The position numbers and the translations under genes are program-made. The notes beneath the pieces are model-generated. The model was not told the DNA's origin. It searched no databases and saw only the letters and a list, made by a program, of their open reading frames with translations. A stretch of 64,000 nt of DNA from an uncultured Enterobacterales bacterium (lineage in GTDB: Bacteria; Pseudomonadota; Gammaproteobacteria; Enterobacterales; Enterobacteriaceae), in contig CAMLBO010000004.1 of NCBI GenBank assembly GCA_946478305.1, positions 1 through 64,000 of the forward strand, written 5' to 3'. Positions 19,414 through 31,137 of the stretch are shown here, piece after piece; within the stretch, counting starts at the first letter, position 1; each line of letters opens with the position of its first letter.

Positions 19414-21264
19414 TTATTGCAGCAAAATTTCCGCCTTTGACAAAATTTGTGCACCAGATCGCACTGGCGAGTCATAATTGTAAATATCTGTGCGGAACTG
19501 CGGCTTACCATCCTCGGCAACCCACGCTGTTAGATAGAACAGTTTGACCGGTATATGATGACGGATTGGCACAAACGTTGTATTACCAGCCTGCAGCGTT
19601 GAGGAGATACGGGTATCATTCCACCCCGCATCTTGCAGCAACATGTTGGCGAGTTCGGAAGCTTTGTTTACGCGTACACAGCCTGAGCTTAAAGCACGAA
19701 TATCTTTCTGGAACAGGCCGTGATTGGGAGTGTCATGCAGGTAAATCGCATCCGAGCTTGGCATGTTAAACTTATACCGGCCAAGTGAGTTACTCGCACC
19801 TGGAGCCTGACGTATACGATATGGGAAATGGTTAGGCGTAACCACACTCCAGTCGATCATTGACGGGTCAACCACTTCTGCATCGTTGTTCCAGCCTGCC
19901 AACACCGTATAACCATGCTTCTGAAAGTACCCAGAATCCCGCATAGCTTTAGGAACAATATCCTCACGCACCAGAGTGGTTGGCACATTCCATGGTGGGT
20001 TGACCACCACATTATTCAGCGCACTGCTCATCAGGGGAGTCTTTCGGCTTGGACGCCCGACAATGACACGTGACGACAGTACCTCATTACCGTTGAGATA
20101 ATAGGTCAGCTGATAATTTGGGATGTTCACCATGATCCCGGTATTAACACTTCCTGGCAGAATACGCAGTCGCTGAATGTTCAGGGCGAACAATGTGGCA
20201 CGCAGACGAGGCGAAGCATTCAGCCACTCACGGGTACGCATCCCGATGACGCCATCTGGCTCAAGTCCCTGCCATTTCTGAAAGCGTTTAACAGCCTCAA
20301 CCAATTCTGGCGAATAGATATTATCCGCGACGGCAACGGGGATTGTTGCTGCTGGCTGACCAGTGTTTTCCACTGTTGGTAATACATCCGTCACCGATGT
20401 GGCAGCTGGGCTGACAACCGGTGACGCGGGAACCGACTTATCTGCGGACTCATCGACTGACAGATCGTCGTTGGCAGCAGCCCCCGGACCATCTTTAGCA
20501 ATAGTTTCGTCTGTGGGCTGCGGTGATTTTGACTCTGTCGGTGCGGGAGTCATCATACCGCTACGGTTGAGGATCTCACGAAGCGCAGGAATATCATCAC
20601 TAACTTGCCCTGGGCGCAGACTGGACGCATTGGCCACCTGTGGCCATGGACGGCTGTCCGCCAACATGACTTTCAACGCAGCGTGCATCTTGGAATAAAG
20701 AGGATGTTGAGGTGCCAGCGTCGTGATGTATCCCGCTGTTGTACCTTTACGCAATGCCAGCTGCCACTGATTTATCACAGTCAGCGGTGGCGTGGTCATC
20801 TTGTAAGGCTTTCCGCTATACAACCAGTTATCCCCGTTCGCCTCAACACCGCTGACAAACTGTAAATATCCCAACATTGCATCCGATAACACGATATCCC
20901 GTGCCATGCCGGTGATTTGCGGGTCGGTCAACCATTTCACCCACTGGGTGAATTGAGGCTGTACTCCGGAAATGGCCAGTTCTGCGAGTTGTTGCTGAAA
21001 TTGCTGTATAGCATCCCTGTCCTGCCACATGGGTTGCATGTGGTTGGCGGCGTATAATGTCACAAGCGATGAAATATAAAGCGGTTTTACGCTGGCGGGC
21101 AACTCAGCTTGTAGCTGACTAAGACTCTGCACGCTTGAAAGCGTTGCTGACCGTACAGAGAGTGTCGGCACCGCGGCGAATGCAGTTCCCATTGGAGCCA
21201 GTCCCATAGCAACGAGACAGCTGGCTACCAGAAATCTGAGAGACCCTTGACCCATAAACATCAT
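19414..21264 (-). CDS. ldtD: L,D-transpeptidase LdtD (YcbB)
   Basis: LdtD makes 3-3 (mDAP-mDAP) crosslinks in peptidoglycan, a beta-lactam-insensitive route. The 616-residue precursor has a signal peptide ending near AFA (residue 30), a scaffold domain, a PG-binding-1 domain (about 310-365, [16 protein letters not shown]) and a YkuD catalytic domain with HDTPNHGLF and SSGCVRVNK, catalytic Cys529. Between the scaffold and PG-binding parts lies a ~90-residue Pro/Ser/Ala/Asp-rich low-complexity linker, longer and more acidic than in E. coli. GGAGG six bases before the ATG at 21264 supports this start. Confidence 0.96.
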   Translation of the reverse strand: MMFMGQGSLRFLVASCLVAMGLAPMGTAFAAVPTLSVRSATLSSVQSLSQLQAELPASVKPLYISSLVTLYAANHMQPMWQDRDAIQQFQQQLAELAISGVQPQFTQWVKWLTDPQITGMARDIVLSDAMLGYLQFVSGVEANGDNWLYSGKPYKMTTPPLTVINQWQLALRKGTTAGYITTLAPQHPLYSKMHAALKVMLADSRPWPQVANASSLRPGQVSDDIPALREILNRSGMMTPAPTESKSPQPTDETIAKDGPGAAANDDLSVDESADKSVPASPVVSPAATSVTDVLPTVENTGQPAATIPVAVADNIYSPELVEAVKRFQKWQGLEPDGVIGMRTREWLNASPRLRATLFALNIQRLRILPGSVNTGIMVNIPNYQLTYYLNGNEVLSSRVIVGRPSRKTPLMSSALNNVVVNPPWNVPTTLVREDIVPKAMRDSGYFQKHGYTVLAGWNNDAEVVDPSMIDWSVVTPNHFPYRIRQAPGASNSLGRYKFNMPSSDAIYLHDTPNHGLFQKDIRALSSGCVRVNKASELANMLLQDAGWNDTRISSTLQAGNTTFVPIRHHIPVKLFYLTAWVAEDGKPQFRTDIYNYDSPVRSGAQILSKAEILLQ

Positions 21265-21642
21265 CCCTTGCCTCCCGTTAAAATGCTCAAATTAATAAGG
21301 TCGAATTCAAGCAAACAACTCGTAGTTTAAGTATAAAAGAGAATTCCATTTTTGCGCGCGATCTCAACACAATAGCGCCGCGGTCGCTGAGAAGACTCTA
21401 TGCTAGCGGAGGCGTTTAATAAAGCACTGTCAGTGTGATTATCATCTCATTCAATATGAGTGGTGTTTATTTACTCAAAAATTAAAAGTCCTCTTAGAAC
21501 TCTAGCCGTACATCCCTCCACAACCCTTTATTCAGGCATTACGCACAGCTCCAGCGTCAGTCCATTGACAGAGTACGATAAGGCCAATATGTTAACAATG
21601 AAGCAAAACTCCAGTTTTATTTACAAATAGGAGTTTTATTTA
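21265..21642. other. Intergenic region between divergent ldtD and nanM
   Basis: About 380 bp of AT-rich DNA holding the divergent promoters of ldtD and the nanM leader. AAAACTCC (21605-21612) is complementary to GGAGTTTT (21630-21637), and this stem encloses the Shine-Dalgarno of the leader ORF. No NanR-type (TGGTATA) repeat or NagC site was recognised, and no other gene is visible. Confidence 0.5.
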
Positions 21643-21696
21643 ATGAATTTAACCACACCTTTCACAGAGTCAAAGACCTATAAGGAAAACTGCTAA
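21643..21696 (+). CDS. Putative 17-codon leader peptide upstream of nanM
   Basis: A short ORF encoding [17 protein letters not shown] follows AGGAG with a ten-base spacer. Its TAA overlaps the nanM ATG as TAATG, the classical arrangement for translational re-initiation. The Shine-Dalgarno lies in the 3' arm of an 8-bp inverted repeat (21605-21612 / 21630-21637), so translation of the pair could depend on RNA folding. No peptide family is recognised, and the ORF may simply be a coupling device. Ribosome profiling or conservation would settle it. Confidence 0.45.
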   Translation: MNLTTPFTESKTYKENC

Positions 21697-22874
21697 TGAC
21701 TCAGATTTACCAGCACCGTAAAAAAAATACGCGTATAAAGGCCGCGCTGTCTGGTGCATTTATCTTATTCATTACTCTGCCTGTTTTTTACGCTCACGCA
21801 GCATCTTATCCAGACATACCCGTCCCATTTAAGAATGGCACGGGAGCACGAGTGGACAACAGCTTGTATGTTGGCCTGGGCTCAGCAGGCCAATCGTGGT
21901 TTCGTTTTGATATGGATAAAGACAGCCGCGGATGGCAGAAAATAGCGGACTTTCCGGGCCAGCCACGTGAGCAGGCAGTGACTGTGGCTCTTGGGGGCAA
22001 GCTGTATGTATTTGGAGGAGTAGGTAAAAGTAGTCCTGCTGATAATCAGGTCCGCGCTCTGAGTGATGTTTATCGGTTTGATCCGCAAAGTAATCAGTGG
22101 TTACAGCTGGCTACCCGTGCCCCATACGGCCTGGTAGGGGTAGCGGCGACTACACTGGATAGCGCCCAAGCCCTGCTGTTGGGTGGGGTCAATAAGGCTA
22201 TTTTTGACGGTTATTTCACCGACATGGCCGCCGCAGGCAATGATGAAACACAGAAAGCCACAGTCACTAACGCCTATTTTGATAAGGCGCCGGCGGACTA
22301 CTTCTATAACCGTGATGTCCTTATTTACGATCCGGTAAAAAACCAGTGGAAAAGCGCTGGGCAGTTACCTTTTTCAGGAACGGCAGGATCGGCAATCAGC
22401 GATTTAAATGATCGTCTGATATTAATTAATGGTGAAATTAAGCCGGGTCTGCGAACAGCAGCAGTGTGGAAAGGTAAAAAGCAGGGGTCACAGCTTAACT
22501 GGCAACAACTACCTGACCTGATTAGCTCTGAAAAAGGGAAGGCGCAGGAAGGACTGGCAGGCGCATTCTCTGGAGTCAGCCATAATGTGGTCCTGGTAGC
22601 CGGTGGGGCTAATTTTCCTGACGCCTGGAAACAATTTAATGCCGGTCAGCTATATGCCCATAAAGGGTTAAAAAAACAGTGGCAACAGTCGGTCTATGCT
22701 CTGGTCGATAATCAATGGCAAATCGCCGGTAAATTACCTCAGCCACTGGGCTATGGCGTGTCAATTCAAGATAAGAATAAGGTAATTTTAGTCGGGGGTG
22801 AAACCACTGATGGCAGGGCAACATCTGCAGTAACACAGCTAAGCTGGCAAGGTAACCGGCTGCATATTGAGTGA
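21696..22874 (+). CDS. nanM: N-acetylneuraminate epimerase (mutarotase) NanM
   Basis: A periplasmic Kelch-repeat beta-propeller that speeds alpha-to-beta conversion of sialic acid so that uptake is faster. The 392-residue precursor has a basic N-region (HRKKNTRIK) and a signal peptide ending near AHA (residue 35). Family blocks include [77 protein letters not shown] and [11 protein letters not shown]. coli NanM is 368 residues, so the N-terminus is extended. No other nan or nag genes occur in this window, so it is an orphan between ldtD and mukB. E. coli has no gene here. Confidence 0.92.
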   Translation: MTQIYQHRKKNTRIKAALSGAFILFITLPVFYAHAASYPDIPVPFKNGTGARVDNSLYVGLGSAGQSWFRFDMDKDSRGWQKIADFPGQPREQAVTVALGGKLYVFGGVGKSSPADNQVRALSDVYRFDPQSNQWLQLATRAPYGLVGVAATTLDSAQALLLGGVNKAIFDGYFTDMAAAGNDETQKATVTNAYFDKAPADYFYNRDVLIYDPVKNQWKSAGQLPFSGTAGSAISDLNDRLILINGEIKPGLRTAAVWKGKKQGSQLNWQQLPDLISSEKGKAQEGLAGAFSGVSHNVVLVAGGANFPDAWKQFNAGQLYAHKGLKKQWQQSVYALVDNQWQIAGKLPQPLGYGVSIQDKNKVILVGGETTDGRATSAVTQLSWQGNRLHIE

Positions 22875-22882
22875 ACATCAGG

Positions 22883-22908
22883 CTTAAAAAAGCCCCGCAA
22901 GCGGGGCT
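22883..22908 (-). terminator. mukB operon terminator
   Basis: An 8-bp GC stem (AGCCCCGC / GCGGGGCT, two-base loop). On the minus strand it is followed by TTTTTTAAGCC, so it terminates the cmoM-mukFEB transcript. On the plus strand there is no T-run, so it serves nanM less well. Confidence 0.88.
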
Positions 22909-22941
22909 CATTGTATCAATGTAACCAATTTCTCGTGAAGG

Positions 22942-25900
22942 CTATGAACTGCCTGCTTCTGCGTTGGCAATCGCAGGCTGTTCAGCAGCAAAGCCACGTA
23001 AACCGACGACGTGAACGTGTTCATGATTGTTAAACACTTTACGTACCAGTTTATAGGTGGTGCCTTTCTCAGGACTGATGTTTTCAGGCGCAGCAATAAT
23101 CAACTGCATCTCAAGACGGTCGCAAAGTTCGAACAGTGTTGCAATTGATTTGGCATCCAGACGCGCTGCTTCATCGAGGAACAGCAGGCGGCAAGGTGAG
23201 ATATCTTTACCACGCATACGGCTCGACTCCTCTTCCCAGCTCTGCACCACCATGACCAGAATCGACATACCGGTACCAATGGCTTCCCCCGTTGACAGTG
23301 CCCCGCTCTCTGCACGCAACCAGCCGTCAGAACCACGGTTAACTTCCACTTCCATCTCAAGATAATTGCGGTAATCGAGTAACTCTTCGCCAATAGTTTG
23401 CGGCGTACGTTGCCCCATATCAATTTGCGGATTCAGGCGCTGATAGAGTTTTGCCAGCGCTTCCGAGAAGGTGAGACGGTTACTGCTGAACAGGTCCTGA
23501 TGCTGCTCCTGCTGCTCGGACAACACATCAAGCAAACCCGCGTGGGCCTCACGCACATTAACGTTAAGCCGCACGCTTTTCACCTGACCGAAAGCCACGG
23601 CTTGCAGGCCCTGGTTCAGCTGGCGAATACGGTTCTGCTCGCGCTGAATCGTTTTGCGGATAATGTTAGCCACACTTTTCGAGCTGAGCGCCAGTTGCTG
23701 TTCGCGTGCAGTCAGTTCTTCGGTCAGACGCCCAAGTTCAATTTCCATCTGTTCGATGGCTTCAACCGGGTCATCAGTGCGGATAATATCCTGGCGTATA
23801 CGTTCGCGCAGATGCTGATAAACAGCAATGTAGAACTGAATCTTACGTTCCGGCCGTTTAGGATCTTCGGACAGACGCAATACGTCACGCAGATGTTCGT
23901 TATCGGCCACCGCCAGGCGCAGTGCACCCAGTGATTTATCCGACATTGAACGCAGCTCATCACCATCCATATAGGCCAGTTCACGACGATGCAGACGGCG
24001 TTCGACACCGTTGTCTTTCACCAAACGCATTACCGCACACCAGCCCGCTTTCGCCGTCACTACCTGTTCGCGACTCTGATGATAATCGCGTTCCAGTTTG
24101 CGCAGTTTCTTCTGCAGGTTATCCATCTCAGCTTCGCAGAACGTGATCTGTTTTTCCAACTGGTTACAGCGCGAACGGTTAGTGCTGAGAGCGGTGTGCA
24201 ACTCGTCACGACGCAGCTTGGCGCGCGCTTCAGCATTAGCATCTGCCTGAACGCCAATTTCCTGCAACTCCTGTCCCAGTTCCTTGAGCATGTCACGTTT
24301 AGCATCAAACGAGCTTTTGAGTGACGCCAGAACCTGACTGTACTGAGTAAACTGAGTCTGATGTTGACGCAGTTGATCGCGGGCGCGGGTACGCTCCGCT
24401 TCCGCATGTTCAAGACGCTGGCGCAGTTTGTCATTCAGGTCGGAGTTTTCAGTCAGCATGCCGGCTGAGTCGGTATAACCAAAGTGTGCGCGGCGCTGAA
24501 CCACTTCTGTCAGCGAGAAGGCCTGCTGTTTAGCCAGACGCTGAGCGTGCTGCGCCTCAGCATAATCTTCTTTCAGTTGGTCATGCTGCTCCGGGTCGCT
24601 TTGCAGTACGGCAACCAACGGCTCGAGTTTAGCCAGAGATGCACTATGCTGTTGAATAAAGCGGGCAGAATCCTGCGCTTCTTCCAGCTCTTCACGCAGC
24701 TCTTCAACGCGATCAATCAATGTCTCATCACACAGCAGGCCAACGCGCGGCTGCAGTTTGTTGAGCATTGCATAGGCCTCTTTGGCCTGTTCGTATTGCT
24801 GACGCTGCTGCTGGTTAGACCCTTCATGCGCGTTTAGCGCACGTTCCAACTCACCACGGCGGCCACTCAGGGTTCGGATTTCAGCTTCCGGATCGGCATC
24901 AAAGGCCACGGCCAAATGGCTGCCAATGAAGCGGCTGAATGCCTGATGCACCCGCTGAATTTTCTGCACGTCAAACGACAGATTCGCATAACGCTCAGAG
25001 AGGGTTTCGCGCTCTTTATTCAGCGTTTCGAGACGGTTTTCACGCGCCGCGCGGCCAAAGAGTGGCACCTGCGGGAAATGGGAGTAACGCCACTGACGCT
25101 CACCGCTTTTTACCAGTACCGCACCAGGCATCTCTTCGACAGCAAATACGCTGTCATCGAAGGATTGTGGATCCCCTTCGATCAGATATAAGTCTTCCGG
25201 GCAATCATCGAGGCCATCAAGCTGATCGCGAATACGCGACAGGTCTGGCACGACGATAGCGTGGCGCGACGGGCCATATAGCGCGGAGAAATAAGGCGCA
25301 TCGTCGATGGTGACGTCATCATAAATCTCTGACAGCAACACGCCACCGAAACGTTCGGCCAGCGCAATCATCCGAGAATCTTCAGCACCGCTTGGCTGGC
25401 TGAGGCGTGTGATCTGCCCTTCAATACGTCGTTTTTTCGCAGCAACTTCATCACGCTCAACCGTGGTTTCGCGCTCAGTTTCCAGCAGTTGCTGCATATG
25501 CTCAGTCACCTGCTGGCTGCTCTCCAGAGGTTCTTTACTTTGTTCGCTTAACTGACTAAGCGCTTCCTGCGCAGTAAGCCAGACCGGCGCACGAGCGGTC
25601 AGTTCACGAATACGTGACTGCACCTGCTCGAGTTCCTGACGCATTTCCATGCGACGTTCGCCAGCCTGCGAGACTACCTGCGACAACTCTTCAATTTGTA
25701 CATCGAGTTCGCGCTGCAACTCATCCAGATCTTCAGGATGCACGTCCTGACCGGTACGTTTGCAAAACTCCTGCAACTGACGCTCAGCGTCCTGTTGCTC
25801 ACGCAGACGCCCTTCCAACTCCGTAAGGCGCATACGCAGTGGTTCAACGCGTTCAGCCTGATGTTGCTGTGAAGACCAGTCACGCAGCAATTCACGCGCC

Positions 25901-27390
25901 GTTTGCCAGGCCTCGCTGCGGCTGACTTCGCCGGCAATTTTCACCACCAGCTGATAAGCATTCTCGAACTGGCTGTGAGCGGCATCGGCCACGCTCATCT
26001 TTTGTTCCAGCTTCAGCAGTATATCGGTCGCTTCCTGCTCTTTACTCTGGAAGGTTTCCAGCCACTCTTCGCTGTTTTGAATAGTCAGATCGGGGATCTG
26101 GCACAGTTCGCGGGCACGTTCGATAGCATGAAGCGCCTGCTGATACTGAATGGCGCGGGTCTGCTGTACGTCCAGTGCCTGCTGATAATCTGCCAGCTGG
26201 CTTTTAAGCTCATCCACCTCGAGTTCTGCAGCTTCAGCACGCGCTTCGTGCTCGGCGTGCAACTCTCCGGCTTCGGCCACCACTTCATTTTGTTCTTCGA
26301 GGCGGTAAGTCAGCTCTTCAAGATCGCTTTCATAGCGCTCGATTTTTTCCTGCTGACGCATCGCGGTCTGCACCAGACTTAAATGATCACTGGCCGCCTG
26401 ATAATCGGTTTCCAGATCACTTTGCGAACCGCTTTGTTCAGCCAGTTCGCGCGCCATTTCAACATGACGATATTGCTCACTGGCGAGCTGTTTACGGCTG
26501 GTCAGCAAGTCATTACGCAGCACCAGCGCGCCGTCGAGATGAATACGGCGTTCATTAGCGTGGCGCATATAGTCTGCCGCCACGTAAGACGTTGCTTCTG
26601 AAATCAAATGCTTAAACAGGTCACGGTCAGACTGCGTTACGCGAATCGCTTCCAGCGTCATGCGGTTTTCGCGCAATGCCGCTTCCATATCCTGGAAGGC
26701 TTTACGCACGCCGCTGTTTTCCGGCAACAAGTAGTCACGCAGGGAACGGGTAATGGCGCTGGATATACCGCCGTAAAGTGACGCTTCAATCAGGCGGTAG
26801 AATTTGCTGCGATCGGATGCCGTCCGCAGGCGGCGCGGGATAACCCCCAGGTCAAACATCAACGAGTGGTAGTCAGTGATGGAGTTGAACTGCTTAAACT
26901 GCACCCCTTCCATTGCTTCGACGCTGTCTTTCAACTCCTGCAAAGAGAGCACGCGAGCTTGACGCTCACCGACAGTTTCTGTCAAAATTTCAGTCGGTTG
27001 AATCGAGGTTGGCAGCCCCTGAATGGTGAAAGGTTTGATGTCTACTTTGCGGTCACGACCGGCAACCTGTTGCAGACGCACACCGACGATCACTCGCTGA
27101 TGGCGTGAGTTCACTACGTCCAACGTTGAATAGCAGACGCCCGCGCGCAGTTTACCGTGCAGGCCTTTGTCGCGTGAACCCGACGTGGCCCCCGCTTCCG
27201 TGGTGTTACGAAAGTGCAGCAGGGTTAAATCTGGGATCAACGCCGTGACGAAAGCCGCCATGGTGGTGGATTTACCGGCACCGTTACCGCCGGAAAGCGT
27301 AGTCACCAACGCATCAAGGTCAAAAGTTCGGGCAAAAAAGCCGTTCCAGTTAACCAGCGTCAGTGAGCGAAATTTACCGCGTTCAATCAT
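22942..27390 (-). CDS. mukB: Chromosome partition protein MukB (SMC-like condensin ATPase)
   Basis: MukB is the SMC-like subunit of the MukBEF condensin that organises and segregates the chromosome. The 1482-residue protein (E. coli 1486) has an N-terminal ATPase half with Walker [11 protein letters not shown] near residues 34-43 and long Glu/Gln/Arg-rich coiled coils. A central hinge lies around 650-800 ([12 protein letters not shown]), and the C-terminal ATPase half carries the SGGE-like signature [10 protein letters not shown] and Walker [14 protein letters not shown]. The ATG overlaps the mukE stop by four bases, so MukB and MukE synthesis are coupled. Confidence 0.98.
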   Translation of the reverse strand: MIERGKFRSLTLVNWNGFFARTFDLDALVTTLSGGNGAGKSTTMAAFVTALIPDLTLLHFRNTTEAGATSGSRDKGLHGKLRAGVCYSTLDVVNSRHQRVIVGVRLQQVAGRDRKVDIKPFTIQGLPTSIQPTEILTETVGERQARVLSLQELKDSVEAMEGVQFKQFNSITDYHSLMFDLGVIPRRLRTASDRSKFYRLIEASLYGGISSAITRSLRDYLLPENSGVRKAFQDMEAALRENRMTLEAIRVTQSDRDLFKHLISEATSYVAADYMRHANERRIHLDGALVLRNDLLTSRKQLASEQYRHVEMARELAEQSGSQSDLETDYQAASDHLSLVQTAMRQQEKIERYESDLEELTYRLEEQNEVVAEAGELHAEHEARAEAAELEVDELKSQLADYQQALDVQQTRAIQYQQALHAIERARELCQIPDLTIQNSEEWLETFQSKEQEATDILLKLEQKMSVADAAHSQFENAYQLVVKIAGEVSRSEAWQTARELLRDWSSQQHQAERVEPLRMRLTELEGRLREQQDAERQLQEFCKRTGQDVHPEDLDELQRELDVQIEELSQVVSQAGERRMEMRQELEQVQSRIRELTARAPVWLTAQEALSQLSEQSKEPLESSQQVTEHMQQLLETERETTVERDEVAAKKRRIEGQITRLSQPSGAEDSRMIALAERFGGVLLSEIYDDVTIDDAPYFSALYGPSRHAIVVPDLSRIRDQLDGLDDCPEDLYLIEGDPQSFDDSVFAVEEMPGAVLVKSGERQWRYSHFPQVPLFGRAARENRLETLNKERETLSERYANLSFDVQKIQRVHQAFSRFIGSHLAVAFDADPEAEIRTLSGRRGELERALNAHEGSNQQQRQQYEQAKEAYAMLNKLQPRVGLLCDETLIDRVEELREELEEAQDSARFIQQHSASLAKLEPLVAVLQSDPEQHDQLKEDYAEAQHAQRLAKQQAFSLTEVVQRRAHFGYTDSAGMLTENSDLNDKLRQRLEHAEAERTRARDQLRQHQTQFTQYSQVLASLKSSFDAKRDMLKELGQELQEIGVQADANAEARAKLRRDELHTALSTNRSRCNQLEKQITFCEAEMDNLQKKLRKLERDYHQSREQVVTAKAGWCAVMRLVKDNGVERRLHRRELAYMDGDELRSMSDKSLGALRLAVADNEHLRDVLRLSEDPKRPERKIQFYIAVYQHLRERIRQDIIRTDDPVEAIEQMEIELGRLTEELTAREQQLALSSKSVANIIRKTIQREQNRIRQLNQGLQAVAFGQVKSVRLNVNVREAHAGLLDVLSEQQEQHQDLFSSNRLTFSEALAKLYQRLNPQIDMGQRTPQTIGEELLDYRNYLEMEVEVNRGSDGWLRAESGALSTGEAIGTGMSILVMVVQSWEEESSRMRGKDISPCRLLFLDEAARLDAKSIATLFELCDRLEMQLIIAAPENISPEKGTTYKLVRKVFNNHEHVHVVGLRGFAAEQPAIANAEAGSS

Positions 27391-28115
27391 TCCTGTTCAT
27401 CCTCTGCGCTGTCATTCCCCTGCTCAGCCTGCGGTTCGCCGTCATCATTTTCATCATTGAGCGACAGGGCATTTTCGATCGGCATCGCTTCACCGTCGCG
27501 GATCATCCGTAACTGTGCCTCGCGGGCATCGTCACCGCTGCGTACATCAGCGCCGAAGCGAAATACTGCTTCAGTAATACGGAATTTAGTACTGTCTACT
27601 CCCATAAACCAGACCATGCCCAAACGGCGCAGGCGGTTGAGCGAGGTTCTGACTTTATCCTGTAATTTCTGGCGATCGAGATCGGAACCGGTAGAACGCT
27701 GGTTGACGTACTTCATTAATTTGGATTCATCAGCCAAGCTCAGCAACTCGTCATATAACTCCTGCTGGGTGAAAATCCCCTCATGCGCCAGCCGCTCAGG
27801 GCTCAGGTAGAGATAGCAGAGAATTTTGCCGACCATCATATCCAGCTCGGAAAGTACCGAGCGTGGGATAAGCGTGGTTGAGCGTGGGCGAAGATAGAAG
27901 AATCCCTCCGGCGCACGAATCAGTTCAACGCTGTAACGGTGATAAAACAGCTCGAGTTCTTCCTGAAAATCCATCAGGAAGGCGTGGTTATCCAATTCAT
28001 CAATGCCGATGTGGCGGCCAGAACGAAGCTGGCTGTCCAGAGCGGGAAAGAGCGAATTTGCCAACGCCTGCGCCAGCTTAGCTGGCATTATGTGTTCAAT
28101 ATTTGTCGATGACAT
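27387..28115 (-). CDS. mukE: Chromosome partition protein MukE
   Basis: MukE is the kite (winged-helix) subunit of MukBEF. The start at 28115 ([18 protein letters not shown]) matches E. coli and gives 242 residues; the open frame extends 27 codons further upstream inside mukF but without homology. The C-terminal ~25 residues are strongly acidic (DENDDGEPQ...), a family feature. The start lies 20 bases inside the end of mukF, and the gene overlaps mukB by four bases, so three subunits are translated in a coupled chain. Confidence 0.96.
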   Translation of the reverse strand: MSSTNIEHIMPAKLAQALANSLFPALDSQLRSGRHIGIDELDNHAFLMDFQEELELFYHRYSVELIRAPEGFFYLRPRSTTLIPRSVLSELDMMVGKILCYLYLSPERLAHEGIFTQQELYDELLSLADESKLMKYVNQRSTGSDLDRQKLQDKVRTSLNRLRRLGMVWFMGVDSTKFRITEAVFRFGADVRSGDDAREAQLRMIRDGEAMPIENALSLNDENDDGEPQAEQGNDSAEDEQE

Positions 28116-29418
28116 GGGCCTGCACCTTGGCTCCGAAATCATTGATTGCCTGCCATTCGGCTGGCAACCCTGAAAAATCTGCTTCAGCCACACCAAGGCG
28201 CACGGCCTGGTCGACTACAATTCGCGCTACGTCAAAATGCCGCGCACGCGGATACTGTTCAAGATAATCACGCATCACGGTTCCCAGGTTGAGTGGCGTC
28301 TTCTGTTGTTGATAAACTTGCAATGCCTGTTCAATCAACGCGGTAAGTTGTTCACGTATTTCACTGAACTCTTCGTATTCAAGATCCGGTGGGAGTTCCC
28401 CCGTCACTTCCTCACTGCGCAAAGCCAGCTCTTCATCACGCATGTCCAGCAAACGTTCCGCATTGGCAAACGTCAGAGTCCATGGCTGATCGAAATAGTT
28501 TTGTACTGACTGACGTAAACGCTGCGCAAACACGCGGTTTTTATCCATGTCGATGGCAGTACGGATAAATTTATGCACGTGTCGGTCGTAGCCGATCCAG
28601 AGATCAATGGCCTGCTGGCCCCAGCTCGTTATGCGGTCAAGTTTGCTTTGCAGATCAAACACCAGTTTATCGACGAAGCCCAATTCGCTGTCGCCTAGGG
28701 TGAATTCCTGAATGCGCAGCAAGTGGGCCTGCAGAAGATCGCCTGCCGCCTCCAACGTATCCTGCAATTCGCGCAGCGTACCTGACGTCTCAGACAATAA
28801 CATTTCACAGCTGGAGATCGCCGCACGCCAGTCTTTATTAAGCAGGGAGGCAATGTCATCTTTCACCCCCTGCTGCTGCTCGTCCATGATCCTTTGGGTC
28901 ATGTCGATGCTGTCAAAGATCTCGGCGACCGAGTATTTCAACGGAGCAAATACGTTGCGGTGCCAGTGGAACTCATCGCCGCCCTCTTCGGCTGCATCGG
29001 CAGCACGCTTGAGCTCCTGAGCCACAATGGAGAGCTGCATTGACAAGCGCAGCGTTGAGAATTCACGCTGGCGAATATAGTAGTCGGTAATGCCAATACC
29101 CAACGGCGTTAATCGATAAATGGCGTTGCCGTCGGCCAGTTCACTGACAAAACGATTGAGCAAACGCTGACGCACCATGTCATTGATGGCGTTATTGGCA
29201 CGTACTGTGACGGTTTCATGTGTCTGTTCGAAGCCTTTGCTTACGTGACGAAACGCATCAACCAGTTCACCTTCACTCATTTCCCCATCAAGACGCTCCC
29301 CATTGAGCGTTGCGATCGCCAAAAGAAAGGCCAGCCTCTCCGTTGGCAGCGAAATTGAGAAGTCATTTTTGCGTGCCCAGGCGACCAGTTCGGGGACAGT
29401 CTGGGAAAATTCACTCAT
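28096..29418 (-). CDS. mukF: Chromosome partition protein MukF (kleisin)
   Basis: MukF is the kleisin that links the MukB heads and recruits MukE. The 440-residue product has an N-terminal winged-helix dimerisation domain ([14 protein letters not shown]...), a helical middle region and a C-terminal winged helix that ends [11 protein letters not shown]. The length equals E. coli MukF. Its ATG overlaps the stop of cmoM by four bases (ATGA). Confidence 0.97.
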   Translation of the reverse strand: MSEFSQTVPELVAWARKNDFSISLPTERLAFLLAIATLNGERLDGEMSEGELVDAFRHVSKGFEQTHETVTVRANNAINDMVRQRLLNRFVSELADGNAIYRLTPLGIGITDYYIRQREFSTLRLSMQLSIVAQELKRAADAAEEGGDEFHWHRNVFAPLKYSVAEIFDSIDMTQRIMDEQQQGVKDDIASLLNKDWRAAISSCEMLLSETSGTLRELQDTLEAAGDLLQAHLLRIQEFTLGDSELGFVDKLVFDLQSKLDRITSWGQQAIDLWIGYDRHVHKFIRTAIDMDKNRVFAQRLRQSVQNYFDQPWTLTFANAERLLDMRDEELALRSEEVTGELPPDLEYEEFSEIREQLTALIEQALQVYQQQKTPLNLGTVMRDYLEQYPRARHFDVARIVVDQAVRLGVAEADFSGLPAEWQAINDFGAKVQAHVIDKY

Positions 29419-30200
29419 GATTCGTCCTTCAGATTGGGTTTGTGCGCCATCACGTGGATGTAACGTCCCAAACTAACAAAAGGTTCCTGTCGGCAATAAC
29501 GCTGTTCCAGCGCCAGAAGCTCATCGAAATCCTGTTTATGTTGTTGCCTGTTCCGCAGGTAGTCGTGGAACACCCGCACACCCGTCTTGCCCACGATTAT
29601 CATCCCGAGCTCTTCCAGCCATTGGTATACCTGTTGGGGTTCCAGCGGGTGATCGGGCAACAGCGAGCTTTTTTTAATTTTTGGAACACCGGCTTCAACG
29701 TGACCGAAATTACCCAGGATCATATGCCGCATGACCAGACCGTGGATATTGTAGAACATCAGCGATAGCGCGCCATCAGGCGCAAGGCAATCGGTTAATA
29801 CCTGCAAAGCTTGTTGCGGCTCTGCCAGCCATTCGATCACCGCGTGAAACAATATCAGATCAACCGGCTGTTCCAAATGCTGTGCGATATTCTGAGCAGG
29901 ACATTGTACAAATTGCATGTTCCCGCTCACACCTTTTTCATCAGCAGCCACTTTTGCGCGGCGGATCATCTCACCTGACAGATCGCACAACAAGACCTGA
30001 TGTCCTAAAGCGGCGAGTTCACACGCCATTTGTCCTTCGCCACCGCCGGCATCGAGAATACGAAGCGGGCGATCGGGCAACGTGGCGATTAATTGCCGCA
30101 GATCTTGTCCCAGCACCGCCTGACGAATGCGTCCCTTCGTCGTGCCGTAGATATTGCGCGAAAATTTTTCGGCTATATCGTCGAAATTGCGATCCTGCAT
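29415..30200 (-). CDS. cmoM: tRNA 5-carboxymethoxyuridine methyltransferase CmoM (SmtA)
   Basis: CmoM methylates cmo5U34 to mcmo5U34 in several tRNAs using S-adenosylmethionine. The start at 30200 ([16 protein letters not shown]) gives 261 residues, as in E. coli; the longer open frame upstream is rejected. It is a class I Rossmann methyltransferase with motif [11 protein letters not shown], motif II acidic end LLCDLSGEM and a post-motif [11 protein letters not shown]. It leads the cmoM-mukF-mukE-mukB operon and is divergent from elyC with 160 bp between the starts. Confidence 0.95.
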   Translation of the reverse strand: MQDRNFDDIAEKFSRNIYGTTKGRIRQAVLGQDLRQLIATLPDRPLRILDAGGGEGQMACELAALGHQVLLCDLSGEMIRRAKVAADEKGVSGNMQFVQCPAQNIAQHLEQPVDLILFHAVIEWLAEPQQALQVLTDCLAPDGALSLMFYNIHGLVMRHMILGNFGHVEAGVPKIKKSSLLPDHPLEPQQVYQWLEELGMIIVGKTGVRVFHDYLRNRQQHKQDFDELLALEQRYCRQEPFVSLGRYIHVMAHKPNLKDES

Positions 30201-30360
30201 GGAGTGGCACCTGCTGCGAGAAGATGATAAATGAGCTAACTGCTTAATGGCCGACAGACCGACCAGCCTGCTATTTTGGCACAGGCTGACGTAGAATAAA
30301 TCATCCTGACGTGGATTCATGCCCGGATGCCGTTTTTTCACTCAAAAGGAGCGTTTTCTG

Positions 30361-31137
30361 ATGCCGTTTGTGCTTAAAAAAGCTATTGGTGGACTGTTAT
30401 TACCTCTGCCCTTTTTATTATTGCTAATGGCATTCGCGCTGGTTTTATTGTGGTTTACCCGCTGGCAGAAGACCGGAAAAATCTGTTTTTTAGCCAGTTG
30501 GTTAATTCTGGCTTTACTGAGCCTGCAACCCGTGGCGGACAGTCTGCTGCGCCCCTTGGAAAATACCTATCCCACTTACCAACCTGATGCCGCAAAACCG
30601 GTTAAATACATCGTTGTGCTGGGTGGTGGTTATACCTATAACCCTGAGTGGGCTCCGAGTTCAAACCTGATTAACAATAGCCTGCCACGCGTAGTGGAAG
30701 GTATTCGTATTTACCGTCTCAATCCGGGAGCGAAGTTAATTTTTACCGGTGGGAAAGCCATTAGCAATCCGGTGAGCAGTGCTGAAGTTGCGGCGAAAGT
30801 TGCAGTCAGTCTGGGTGTGCCAGAAAGTGACATCATCAAAGCAGATATACCGCGAGACACTCAGGAGGAAGCGCAACAGGTTAAGGCGTTGATCGGGCAG
30901 CAACCGATGGTACTGGTGACCTCTGCCAACCATCTGCCACGCGCCATGATTTTCTTCCAGCAGCAGGGCCTCGACCCCATCCCGGCGCCCGCCAATCAGT
31001 TGGCGATAGACTCACCGCTGAATCCATGGGAAAGAATCCTGCCCAGTCCGCTGTTTTTATCGCACAGTGAACGTATCTGGTATGAAACGCTGGGCCAGAT
31101 TTGGCAGTGGCTCGGCAGCCCTTCCAAATCAGGCTAA
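30361..31137 (+). CDS. elyC: ElyC (YcbC), DUF218 envelope biogenesis factor
   Basis: ElyC is an inner-membrane protein needed in E. coli for normal peptidoglycan synthesis at low temperature and linked to undecaprenyl-phosphate metabolism. The start at 30361 follows AAGGAG and gives 258 residues. Two N-terminal membrane helices (about 8-33 and 40-58) precede a periplasmic DUF218 domain with YIVVLGGGYTYNPEW, SSNLINNSLPRV, LIFTGG and SANHLPRAM. It ends overlapping the convergent ycbJ by four bases, with no terminator between. Confidence 0.94.
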   Translation: MPFVLKKAIGGLLLPLPFLLLLMAFALVLLWFTRWQKTGKICFLASWLILALLSLQPVADSLLRPLENTYPTYQPDAAKPVKYIVVLGGGYTYNPEWAPSSNLINNSLPRVVEGIRIYRLNPGAKLIFTGGKAISNPVSSAEVAAKVAVSLGVPESDIIKADIPRDTQEEAQQVKALIGQQPMVLVTSANHLPRAMIFFQQQGLDPIPAPANQLAIDSPLNPWERILPSPLFLSHSERIWYETLGQIWQWLGSPSKSG

